Positions 8,516 to 16,420 of a DNA stretch of 37,465 bases are shown here, in pieces. A model generated the notes under the pieces. It did not search any database. It saw nothing but the letters and a program-made list of their open reading frames with translations, and was not told the DNA's origin. The stretch spans positions 1 through 37,465 of the forward strand of contig DASXSB010000088.1 in assembly GCA_036506275.1 (NCBI GenBank), read 5' to 3'. A program made the translations under genes and the position numbers. Position 1 is the stretch's first letter. Each line of letters starts with the position of its first letter. The DNA comes from DASXSB01 sp036506275 (lineage in GTDB: Bacteria > Methylomirabilota > Methylomirabilia > Rokubacteriales > CSP1-6).

Positions 8516-9262
8516 ATGGTGATGTTCTTCGGACAGACCGATATCGGCCGCCGCCGCTCGCTCAACGAGGACACCATCTACGCCCAGGACGGGCTCTTCC
8601 TGGTTTGCGACGGGATGGGCGGCCACAAGGCGGGTGAGGTCGCGTCCAAGCTCGCCGTCGAGGCCATCGCCGGGTTCGTGCGGCGGTCGGAAGAAGATCC
8701 GGAAATGACGTGGCCATACGGCTACGACACCAAGCTCTCCTACGACGCGAACCGGCTCGGCACCGCCGTCAAGCTCGCCAACCGCATCGTCTTCCGCAAG
8801 GGCGCGTCCGCCGACGAGTACACGGGGATGGGAACGACGGTGGCGGCCGTGCTCGTGGCCGCCCGGCGGAGCCAGATGACCTTCGCCCACGTCGGCGACA
8901 GCCGTGTCTACGTCGTGCGCGCGGACACCATGCGCCAGCTCACCCGCGACGACTCGTGGGCCAACCTGGGCTGGAGCGAGGAGGACCCCGCCGACTCCCC
9001 CGTGAAGAACATCCTCACCAAGGCGCTCGGCGCCCGCGAGGACGTCGAGTTCGACGTGGTGGACGAGCCGCTGACGGCGGGCGACGTCGTCCTCCTCTGC
9101 TCCGACGGTCTCACCAACATGCTGTCCGACACGCGGATTCTCGAGATTCTCACCGCACACGCTCCGGATCTGGAAGCGGCGACGGGCGAGCTGATCGCGC
9201 GCGCCAACGAGGAAGGTGGCCGCGACAACATCAGCGTCGTTCTCTTCCGCTATCCTGCCTGA
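8516..9262 (+). CDS. PP2C-family Ser/Thr protein phosphatase (PppA-like)
   Basis: This 248-residue soluble PP2C phosphatase would remove phosphate from Ser/Thr residues. The metal-binding and catalytic motifs are complete: RSLNEDTIYAQDG, LVCDGMGGHKAGEVAS, HVGDSRVYVVR, LLCSDGLTNMLSD and GGRDNISVVLF. I chose ATG 8516 because a strong GAGGGGG ribosome-binding site ends five bases upstream and the FFGQTDIGRRRS domain start follows at once; the TTG at 8465 is part of the promoter -35. The gene is 30 bp upstream of the kinase gene on the same strand. In T6SSs with threonine-phosphorylation control, PppA antagonises the kinase PpkA on the FHA protein. The position beside a kinase and opposite an FHA-TssM gene supports that role by analogy, not proof. 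Confidence 0.93.
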   Translation: MVMFFGQTDIGRRRSLNEDTIYAQDGLFLVCDGMGGHKAGEVASKLAVEAIAGFVRRSEEDPEMTWPYGYDTKLSYDANRLGTAVKLANRIVFRKGASADEYTGMGTTVAAVLVAARRSQMTFAHVGDSRVYVVRADTMRQLTRDDSWANLGWSEEDPADSPVKNILTKALGAREDVEFDVVDEPLTAGDVVLLCSDGLTNMLSDTRILEILTAHAPDLEAATGELIARANEEGGRDNISVVLFRYPA

Positions 9263-9292
9263 GGGCGGGAGCAGCGGGCGCCCCCGCCCCCG

Positions 9293-12200
9293 ATGATCCA
9301 GAAGATCGGCAAGTATCGGATCCTCGAGCGCATCGGCCGGGGGGGCATGGGGACGGTGCTCAAGGCCCACGACCCCGTCCTCGATCGCACCGTCGCCCTG
9401 AAGGTGATCTCGAGCGACGTCGACGTCAGCGACGAGCTCCGGGCCCGGTTCTTCCGCGAAGCGCAGGCGTGCGCGCGCCTCAGCCATCCCAATATCATCA
9501 CCGTGTACGACCTCGCCGACGTCGAGGGCCACCTCTTCATCGTGATGGAGTTCCTCGAAGGCGAGGAGCTGAAGCAGATCATCGCGCAACGCCGCGCCCT
9601 TTCCCTGGAGGCGAAGCTCGCGCTGATGGTGCAGGTGTGCGGCGGCCTCGAGTACGCGCACCAGCGCGGCATCGTTCACCGCGACATCAAGCCCGGCAAC
9701 ATCTTCGTCCTCGCGAACGGCGACGTGAAGATCCTCGACTTCGGCATCGCCCGCATCGTGACCGCGGAGGCCGGCCTCACCCGCACCGGGCTCATCATGG
9801 GGACGCTCCGCTACATGGCGCCCGAGCAGGCGCGCGGGCGCGCCGACCAACGGTCGGACATCTTCTCGGTGGGTTCCGTGTTCTACGAGCTCCTCGCCTA
9901 TCGCCCCGCGTTCTCCGGCGAGGACCCGATGGAGATCCTGGAGCAGCTCCGCTCCGAGGATCCGCCGCCGCTCACGCGCGTCGATCCCTCCTTGCCCTCC
10001 GAGGTCGCCGACATCATCGCGCGCGCGCTCCGCAAGGATCCCGCCGCGCGCTTCGCCGAGCTCGGCGAGATGCGCCGGCAGCTCGAAGCCGTGCGCCGCC
10101 GTCTCCTCGAGGAGGTGGAGAGCCTGCGCGCGACGCTGCGCCTGCGCCTCCAGCAGACGCGCAAGCTCCAGGCCGCCCTCGCCGAGCGCGTGGGGGGGGC
10201 GGCGGACGACGAGACGCTTCCCATCATCGACGACACGGGCGGCATCGGTCCCCTCCGCGCCGTCGAGCAGCAGTTCGCGCGCAAGATCGAGCGGCTGCAG
10301 GCGCTCCTGGAACGGGCGGCCATCCTCGATCCCGCCGTCGATCGCGCTGTCGAGCTGGTGTCCGCCGGCGATTTCGAGACGGCGGCGGCGACGCTGACGC
10401 CGATCGTCGAGGAGATCCCGCAGCACGCGCGCGCGCAGGCGGCGCTCCGCGACGCGCGCGCCGGCCTCGCCGAGAGCCGACAACGGCGCGAGGCGCAGTC
10501 GCGGCTCATCGCGGAGGCGCGCGCGCACTACGCCGCCAAGGCCTTCGACCGCTGCCTGGAAACGATCGGACGGCGACCGTCCTCGCCCCACCCCGACGAT
10601 CTCGACGCGGAGATCGAGGCGTTGCGCGAGGCCGCCACCGGCGCCCTCGCCGCCCAGGAGGCGCAGGCCCGGCGCGCGGAGACGCTGCGACGCGAGCGCG
10701 ACGGCGCCGAGCGTGCGCGCGAGCGCGTGGCCCAGGCCCGCCGTGACGCCGATGCGGCGCGGGCGCCGGCGGAGGCGACCGCGCTCTGGAGCCTCGCCGA
10801 GCAGGCGACCACGGAGGGCGACGGCGCCTTCAAGGCGCAGAGCTACGCGGCGGCGGTCGAGCAGTTCGACGCCGCCCTCGAGCTGTTCGCTCGCGCCGAG
10901 AAGGAGGCGCGGGAGGCGGTGCGCCGGCGCGCGCGCCGGGAGGCGGACGAGGCGCGGTCGCAAGCCAGTCGCGCCCGCGCCGCCGCCGCCGACGGCGGCG
11001 CCGCCACCCACGCCCCCGAGCTGTGGACGCTTGCCACCGGCAAGGACGCCCGCGCGAGCGCGGCGCTCGAGCGCGACGACTTCACCAGCGCGGTGACGCT
11101 CTTCGTGGAAGCCCGGCGCGACTACGAGGGCGCGGCGGAGGCCGCCCGTCGCGCCATCGTCCGCCGTGAGCGTGACGACGCCGCCCGCGCGCGCGAGCGC
11201 CTGGAAGAAGCGCGACGCGCGGCCGCAGAGGCGAAGCCCGTCGAGAACGCGCGCGCGGCGTGGGAGGCGGCGGAGGCCAAGCGCGCGGTCGCGGATGCCG
11301 CCTTCGGCGCGGAGTCGTATCGCCAGGCCGCCCAGGATTTCGACGCCGCCGTCGACCTCTATCGCCACGCCGACACCGCCTCCCGCGCGGCCGTGCGCGA
11401 GCGCAGCCGACAGGCGGCGGAGAGCGCGCGGGCGGCGGCGTTGACGGCGCGGCGAGGCGCGGAAGAAGCACGCGCGGCCACGTATGCGGTGGAGGCGTGG
11501 GGCGGCGCCGGTGTGAAGGCGACGCAAGCGGCGGAGGCGTGGAGCCGCGACGACTACACCGCCGCCGCCACCCTCTTCACCGAGGCCCGCCGCGGCTACG
11601 AGGAAGCGAGCGGGCTCGCGCGCGCGGAGCAGTCACGGCGCGAGCGCGAGAGCGCCGAGCGCGGACGGGAGAGCATGGATCGCGCGCGGCGCGCCGCCGA
11701 GCAGCTCGCCGCCCGCCGGCACGCGCCCGCGCGCTGGGCCGGCGCCGACACCAAGCGCGCCCAGGCCGAAGCCGCCTTCGCCGCCTCCGAGTTCGTGGCC
11801 GCCGTCGAGCAGTTCGAGGAGGCCGTCGATCTCTACCATCGCGCGGAGACGGAAGCGCGCGCTGCCATCGAGAACACCGAGCGTGCCCGCACCGATGCCG
11901 CGGACGCGCGAGGCCAGACGGAAACGGCGCGCCAGCGCGCGGCGGAGGCGGCGGCGGCCACGTATGCGGCCCCGGCCTGGCAGACGGCGACCGAGCGCGA
12001 AGCCCAGGCGAGCGCCGCCTTCGAAGCCGAGGAATACGGCACCGCCCTCCTCCGCTTCCGGGAAGCGCGGGACGACTACGCACGGGCGGCGGAGATGGCG
12101 CGGGCCGCGCGCGAGGAAGACGCGCGCCGCGCCGACCGCCTCGTCGCGGAAGGGACGCGCCTGCTCGAGGCTGGACGCCACGCGGAAGCGCTGAGCCGCC

Positions 12201-14707
12201 TCGACGAGGTCATCGCGATCGTCCCGCGTCATCCGGTGGCGGCGCAGCTCCGCGTCCAGGCCGAGACCGCGATGCGGGAGGCGCAGGAGCGGCGCGCCGC
12301 CATCGACCGCCTGGTGGCGGACGGCGAGACGCGGCTGCGCGGAGGTGACTTCGAGGGCGCCATCGACATCTTCCAGGCCGCTCTCCAGCACGAGGCCCGC
12401 CACGTGCGCGCGCGTCAGCTCCTCGACGACGCGCGCGCTCGTCTCGAAGCCCGGCAGCATGCGGAGCACGAGCGCCAGGACGCCGCCCGCGCGGAGCGCG
12501 CGCGGCGTGAAGCGGAGCGCGCCGAGCGCGAGCGCCGGGAGGCGGAGCGGATCGCGCAGGAGCAACGAGAAGCGGCCCAGGTCATGCGGGAGGCGCAGGA
12601 GACGGCGCGCCGACGGCGTCTCGACGAGCGCGAGGAGACGGTGCGGCAACGGCGCGCGGAGCCGCCGATCCAAGATCCGACCGTGCTCGTCCGCATTCCC
12701 GAAGAACGCCCGGCGCCACGCGGTGCGCGCGACGACGCCACCGTCCTCGCGCGCGTCCCCGACGACGCGCGCAGCGCCGACACCACCACCCGCCGATTCA
12801 CCCGCGCCAACCGACGGGTGGCGGCCATCGCGGTCGCCATGGCGCTCGCCCTCGGTGCCGCCATCTACGTCGGAGTCACACGGCTCTCGCCCGTACCGAA
12901 GCCGCCGGGAGCGGATACCCGTCCGGACACCAGCACGAGCGCAGAGCTCGCCGCCGTGCGCGCGCTCGCGCGCGAGGTCGATACCGCGCGCGCGGCGGCG
13001 GTGGCCGCCGGCGCCGACCGTCTCGCCGTGAAACCGTTCGAGGCCGCCACCGCGAGCACCGGGCTCGGCGACAAGGCGGCCGAGACGAACGCCGGGGAGG
13101 CGAAAGCGCGGTACGGCGAGGCGCTCGAGGGATTCCGGCAGGCGCGCGCGCAGGCGGAGCAGGTTGCGCTGCGAACGCGAAAGGGCGAGGACGCGCAGCG
13201 GGCGCGCGAGCAAGCGCTGGCCGCGCGTGGCGTGGCGACGGCGGCGGGCGCGGCCAAGGAAGCGGCGGTGGTGTGGAAGCGCGCCACCGACGCCCAGCAA
13301 CAGGCCGATCGCGCACTCCAGGCGGAAGACTTCGACGGCGCCCAGCGGCTGTTCACGACGGCGGAGGCGGCGTATCGGGAGGCCGCGTCGACGGCCGCCG
13401 CCCGCGCGACGGCGGCGGCGGCGGCGCTGGAGGCAGCTCGACGGCAGGAGGAAGCCGACCTCGCCGCGCAACGACGCCGCGAGCTCGACGACGTTCGCAA
13501 GTCGGCGCTGGCGGGACGCGAGCGTGCCGTCAAAGCAGGGAGCGAAGCGCACGCCAAGGAGATGTTCGAGGCGGCGGGCGCGAAGACGAGCGAGGCGGAA
13601 GCGCTCGCCCGCAGCGGCAACCTCCTCGCCGCCATCGAGGGCTACCGTGGCGCCACCGTCCGCTACGGCGAAGCCGAGCGCCGCGCGCGGGAGGTCGCCG
13701 CCGCCGAGCGCCGGGCGAAGGAGGTCAGCGAAGGCCGCACCGAAGCGGACGCGGCCAAGACGCGGCGGGAGCAGGCGGAGCGGGTCGGCGCCCCCATCCT
13801 GGCCAAGGATCTCTTCGAAGGCGCCCTCGCCAAGCTCAACGAGGGAGACAAGCTGAGCCGCGCGCAGAACTGGGCGGCCGCCGGCCGCGCCTACACGGAC
13901 GCCGCCGCCGGCTTCGGAGAGGCGGAGCGGCGCGCCAAGGACATCGCCGAGGTGCGCGCCCATGCCGACGTCACCAAGACCCGGCGGGAGAGCGCGATCG
14001 GCGCCGGCGCGGAGACCCTCGCCAAGGACATCTTCGAGGGAGCCTCCAGCAAGCACAACGAGGCCGACCGTCTCGCGCGCGGCGCCAACGTGGTGGCGTC
14101 GATCCCCGTCTACCGCGACGCCGACGAGCGCTATGCCGAGGCCGAGAAGCGCGCGAAGGCGGCGGCGTCCAACCGGGGCCTGGCCGACCTCGCCCGCGAC
14201 AAGATGGTCGCGGAGAAGCGCCGGGCGCGGCCGGAGTCACCGGAGTACGCTCAGGGACTGACTCAGGAAAAGCAGGCCAACACCGCGTATCAGCGGAACG
14301 CTTTCGTGGAAGCGACGGATGGCTTCCGCGCCGCCGGCGAGCACTTCGCGCGCTCGGCGGCGGCCCCTCCCGGCGCCGATCCGCGCGAGGAGATCAAGCA
14401 CGTTCTCAACGATTACTCGCGCGCCTTCGAGACCAAGGACGGCGGCCTCCTCCAGCGCGTGCGTCCGGGTCTTCGTCCGGAGGAGATGCGCCGCTACAAC
14501 GACATCTGGGACATGGTGAACACCTTCAAGGTCGTTCTCAAGGTCGAGCAGATCGACGTCAACGGGGACGAGGCCCAGGTCAAGGGGCGCCGCGAGGACG
14601 TGCTGATCATGAAGGACGGTCGCCGCGAGCGTGGCGCCGGGGAGCGACCCTTCACGTTCAAGATGAAGCGCGGCCGCACGGGGTGGACCATCGACAGCGT
14701 GAACTGA
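9293..14707 (+). CDS. Giant membrane Ser/Thr protein kinase with repeat scaffold on both sides of the membrane (PpkA-like role)
   Basis: The 1804-residue protein begins with a complete Hanks-type kinase domain (about 7-270): glycine loop GRGGMG (15-20), VALK lysine 37, HRDIKPGN at 129, DFG at 149, APE at 176. A helical region and then six tandem 77-80-residue Ala/Arg/Glu-rich units follow (467-939), then two TPR-like units and a charged coiled coil. Two matching threonine motifs, DPTVLVRIP (T1130) and DATVLARVP (T1150), precede a single transmembrane segment (about 1176-1197). The outer part has about six looser copies of the same kind of helical unit, and ends in an NTF2-like alpha-beta domain (about 1697-1804) finishing GWTIDSVN. 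The kinase is therefore cytoplasmic and the C-terminus periplasmic. The gene follows the phosphatase by 30 bp and precedes the pseudocaspase by 13 bp. A role as PpkA equivalent phosphorylating a T6SS component is inferred from context; the sensor region does not resemble anything I can name. Confidence 0.9.
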   Translation: MIQKIGKYRILERIGRGGMGTVLKAHDPVLDRTVALKVISSDVDVSDELRARFFREAQACARLSHPNIITVYDLADVEGHLFIVMEFLEGEELKQIIAQRRALSLEAKLALMVQVCGGLEYAHQRGIVHRDIKPGNIFVLANGDVKILDFGIARIVTAEAGLTRTGLIMGTLRYMAPEQARGRADQRSDIFSVGSVFYELLAYRPAFSGEDPMEILEQLRSEDPPPLTRVDPSLPSEVADIIARALRKDPAARFAELGEMRRQLEAVRRRLLEEVESLRATLRLRLQQTRKLQAALAERVGGAADDETLPIIDDTGGIGPLRAVEQQFARKIERLQALLERAAILDPAVDRAVELVSAGDFETAAATLTPIVEEIPQHARAQAALRDARAGLAESRQRREAQSRLIAEARAHYAAKAFDRCLETIGRRPSSPHPDDLDAEIEALREAATGALAAQEAQARRAETLRRERDGAERARERVAQARRDADAARAPAEATALWSLAEQATTEGDGAFKAQSYAAAVEQFDAALELFARAEKEAREAVRRRARREADEARSQASRARAAAADGGAATHAPELWTLATGKDARASAALERDDFTSAVTLFVEARRDYEGAAEAARRAIVRRERDDAARARERLEEARRAAAEAKPVENARAAWEAAEAKRAVADAAFGAESYRQAAQDFDAAVDLYRHADTASRAAVRERSRQAAESARAAALTARRGAEEARAATYAVEAWGGAGVKATQAAEAWSRDDYTAAATLFTEARRGYEEASGLARAEQSRRERESAERGRESMDRARRAAEQLAARRHAPARWAGADTKRAQAEAAFAASEFVAAVEQFEEAVDLYHRAETEARAAIENTERARTDAADARGQTETARQRAAEAAAATYAAPAWQTATEREAQASAAFEAEEYGTALLRFREARDDYARAAEMARAAREEDARRADRLVAEGTRLLEAGRHAEALSRLDEVIAIVPRHPVAAQLRVQAETAMREAQERRAAIDRLVADGETRLRGGDFEGAIDIFQAALQHEARHVRARQLLDDARARLEARQHAEHERQDAARAERARREAERAERERREAERIAQEQREAAQVMREAQETARRRRLDEREETVRQRRAEPPIQDPTVLVRIPEERPAPRGARDDATVLARVPDDARSADTTTRRFTRANRRVAAIAVAMALALGAAIYVGVTRLSPVPKPPGADTRPDTSTSAELAAVRALAREVDTARAAAVAAGADRLAVKPFEAATASTGLGDKAAETNAGEAKARYGEALEGFRQARAQAEQVALRTRKGEDAQRAREQALAARGVATAAGAAKEAAVVWKRATDAQQQADRALQAEDFDGAQRLFTTAEAAYREAASTAAARATAAAAALEAARRQEEADLAAQRRRELDDVRKSALAGRERAVKAGSEAHAKEMFEAAGAKTSEAEALARSGNLLAAIEGYRGATVRYGEAERRAREVAAAERRAKEVSEGRTEADAAKTRREQAERVGAPILAKDLFEGALAKLNEGDKLSRAQNWAAAGRAYTDAAAGFGEAERRAKDIAEVRAHADVTKTRRESAIGAGAETLAKDIFEGASSKHNEADRLARGANVVASIPVYRDADERYAEAEKRAKAAASNRGLADLARDKMVAEKRRARPESPEYAQGLTQEKQANTAYQRNAFVEATDGFRAAGEHFARSAAAPPGADPREEIKHVLNDYSRAFETKDGGLLQRVRPGLRPEEMRRYNDIWDMVNTFKVVLKVEQIDVNGDEAQVKGRREDVLIMKDGRRERGAGERPFTFKMKRGRTGWTIDSVN
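10691..12109 (+). repeat. Six tandem 77-80-residue units inside the kinase (cytoplasmic scaffold)
   Basis: Units run 10691-10921, 10922-11158, 11159-11395, 11396-11629, 11630-11869 and 11870-12109. Each holds two helices around a central Trp and ends in an aromatic-rich helix. Odd units carry QFDAAVDLY-like ends, even units carry EARRDYEGA-like ends, so the array reads as a two-unit module present three times. Helix pairing resembles TPR-type solenoids, but the unit is about twice a TPR. Confidence 0.8.
12938..14368 (+). repeat. About six degenerate helical units in the periplasmic half of the kinase
   Basis: After the transmembrane segment the same style of unit returns, with spacing near 70-100 residues. 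The clearest neighbours share AKDLFEGALAKLNEGDKLSR and AKDIFEGASSKHNEADRLAR cores followed by a Y-x-x-A-x-x-x-Y/F helix and AERRAK. The copies are more diverged than the cytoplasmic set and lack the central Trp in most units. Confidence 0.65.
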
Positions 14708-14720
14708 TTGGTGCTACAAG

Positions 14721-16403
14721 ATGAGAATGGGGTGGCGGCTCCTGTCTCTGGCTCTCGTCATCGCCGTCGTGGCCTCGGGCGGGCTCCTGCCGCTCGGGCA
14801 CGGAGCGAGCGCCCAGGCCCCGAAGGAAACGGCACCCTCCGTCGGCTCCGCGTCCAAGGCCGACGAGTTCCTCATGGTCGACTGCCTCCTCCCGGGTCAA
14901 GTGCGGCGCCTCGGCCGCCAGCTCCAGTACCTGACCCCGCGCCGCGCGATGAAGACGTCCGCGCGCGATTGCCAGATCCGCGGCGGCGAGTACGTCGAGT
15001 TCGACCGCGCCACCTACGCCACCGCCCTCAAGGTCTGGCTCACCCTCGCCGGGGAGGGTGATTCCGCCGCTCAGACCTACGTCGGCGAGATCTACGAGAA
15101 GGGACTGGGGACCGCGCCCGATTACGCGGAGGCGGCGCGCTGGTATCGCAAGGCGGCCGACGCCGGCTTCCCGCGGGCGGCCGTGAACCTGGGCAGCCTC
15201 TACGAGCAGGGGCTCGGCGTCCCCCGCGATCCCAAGGAAGCGCTCACCTGGTATCGCAAGGCCGCCGGCAGCAGCGACACGCGGCTCGAGATCGCGCCGA
15301 CGGCCCCCGCCGCCGCGCCCCGCCCCGAGCCGTCGCCGGCGCCCGCGGAAATCGGTCCCGTGATCCAGCTCATCGAGCCCGAGCTGGTGGCGACGAAAGA
15401 CGCCAACGTGCGGGCGGTGCCCGTGCAGGCGCCGATCGATCGGGTGGTCATGCTCGGTCGCGTGCTCGCGCGCGACGGCGTGAAGACGTTCACGGTCAAC
15501 GGGCGCGAGGAGACCGTCAACAGCGAGAGCCTCTTCCGCGCCGAGCTGAAGTTGCCGGTGCCGGATCAGCGCGTGCGGCTGGAGGCGGTAGACGGCGGCC
15601 AGCGCAAGTCGACGCTGGAGTTCCTCGTCCTCGAGCGCCCGGCGCCCGCCCGGGACGTGGTGCGGACGGGAACCACGAAGAAGACCTTCGGCGTCTATCA
15701 CGCGCTCGTCGTCGGGAACGACGACTACCGCGTGCTGCCGCGCCTCACCAATTCCGTGAACGACGCGCGCGAGGTCGCACGCATCCTGCGCGACGACTAC
15801 GGATTCAACGCCACCGTGCTCGTCAACGGGAGCCGCTACGACATCCTCGCCGCCTTCAACGACCTGCGCCAGCGCTTGACCGAGAGCGACAACCTGCTCG
15901 TCTACTACGCCGGGCACACGGGGACGGATCGCACCTCGCAGAGCGGACACTGGATGCCCGTCGACGCCGACCCCGCCACGCCCGGAAGCTGGATCCCCAA
16001 CGCCGCCATCACCGACATCCTGAACGCGATGGCGGTCCGGCAGGTCCTGGTCGTTGCCGACGAGTGGCCGGCGGCGACGCTGCCCCGCTCCCCCATCGTC
16101 CAGGTCGCGGCCGGGCTGCCGGAGCCGGAGCGGATGGGCGCCGTCCAGACGCTCACGCAGAAACGCTCGCGCATGGTCCTCACCTCCGGCGGCGGCCAGC
16201 ACGCTTTCGCGCGCTCGCTGATCGAGATCCTCCGCGCGAACGCCACCGTGCTCCCGGGCCAGGAGCTGTTCCGCCTCCTGCGCATGCGCTACACGGCGGG
16301 CCCGCGCGTGGAGGCGATGCGGTCACCGGAGTACGCGCCGATGAAGTACGCCGGCCACGAGGCCGGCGACTTCGTCTTCGTCCGCGCCGCCTACACGCAC
16401 TGA
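14721..16403 (+). CDS. Exported Sel1-repeat / caspase-fold protein lacking the catalytic cysteine (pseudocaspase)
   Basis: The 560-residue protein has an N-terminal signal peptide (about 1-33, ending GASAQA). Two Sel1 repeats follow near 113-185, with the pattern AARWYRKAADAGFPRAAVNLG. A Pro/Ala linker and a beta-rich Ig-like segment (about 215-310) lead to a C14 caspase-like domain (about 315-540) beginning KTFGVYHALVVGNDDY. The histidine motif is present as YYAGHTG (H399). The cysteine motif, normally D-S-C-x-S-G after a hydrophobic strand, reads VLVVADEWPAATL, so Trp449 occupies the cysteine position. Protease activity is therefore unlikely and a binding or scaffold role is more plausible. 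The gene follows the kinase by 13 bp with no strong ribosome-binding site, which suggests coupled translation. Location would be periplasm or outside, the same side as the kinase sensor half. Confidence 0.85.
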   Translation: MRMGWRLLSLALVIAVVASGGLLPLGHGASAQAPKETAPSVGSASKADEFLMVDCLLPGQVRRLGRQLQYLTPRRAMKTSARDCQIRGGEYVEFDRATYATALKVWLTLAGEGDSAAQTYVGEIYEKGLGTAPDYAEAARWYRKAADAGFPRAAVNLGSLYEQGLGVPRDPKEALTWYRKAAGSSDTRLEIAPTAPAAAPRPEPSPAPAEIGPVIQLIEPELVATKDANVRAVPVQAPIDRVVMLGRVLARDGVKTFTVNGREETVNSESLFRAELKLPVPDQRVRLEAVDGGQRKSTLEFLVLERPAPARDVVRTGTTKKTFGVYHALVVGNDDYRVLPRLTNSVNDAREVARILRDDYGFNATVLVNGSRYDILAAFNDLRQRLTESDNLLVYYAGHTGTDRTSQSGHWMPVDADPATPGSWIPNAAITDILNAMAVRQVLVVADEWPAATLPRSPIVQVAAGLPEPERMGAVQTLTQKRSRMVLTSGGGQHAFARSLIEILRANATVLPGQELFRLLRMRYTAGPRVEAMRSPEYAPMKYAGHEAGDFVFVRAAYTH

Positions 16404-16420
16404 CCGCGCTCAGCGCGCGG
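16404..16420. terminator. Short GC hairpin between convergent genes, possible weak terminator
   Basis: CCGCGC (16404-16409) can pair with GCGCGG (16415-16420) around a 5-nt loop directly after the pseudocaspase stop codon; it overlaps the stop of the convergent hydrolase gene. There is no T-tract on either strand, so intrinsic termination is doubtful. In DNA this G+C-rich the hairpin may be chance. Confidence 0.2.

Noticed and set aside
4843..8637. 1264-codon plus-strand open frame opposite FHA-tssM
   Set aside because: It lies opposite a clear TssM with complete motifs; composition is Arg/Ala/His/Glu-rich with no domain, as expected from a mirrored high-G+C frame.
10428..10530. GCGCGC runs in the kinase gene as possible simple repeats or Z-DNA elements
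   Set aside because: They encode Ala/Arg codons in frame within a supported protein and are expected at this base composition.
8393..11527. 1044-codon minus-strand open frame opposite the phosphatase and kinase genes
   Set aside because: It crosses two well-supported genes and the intergenic promoters, and its residues are low-complexity Arg/Leu/Glu/His; it is a shadow of codon bias.
11633..14056. 807-codon minus-strand open frame opposite the kinase repeats
   Set aside because: It arises from the Ala/Arg/Glu-rich repeat codons read in reverse; no recognisable motif or ribosome-binding site.
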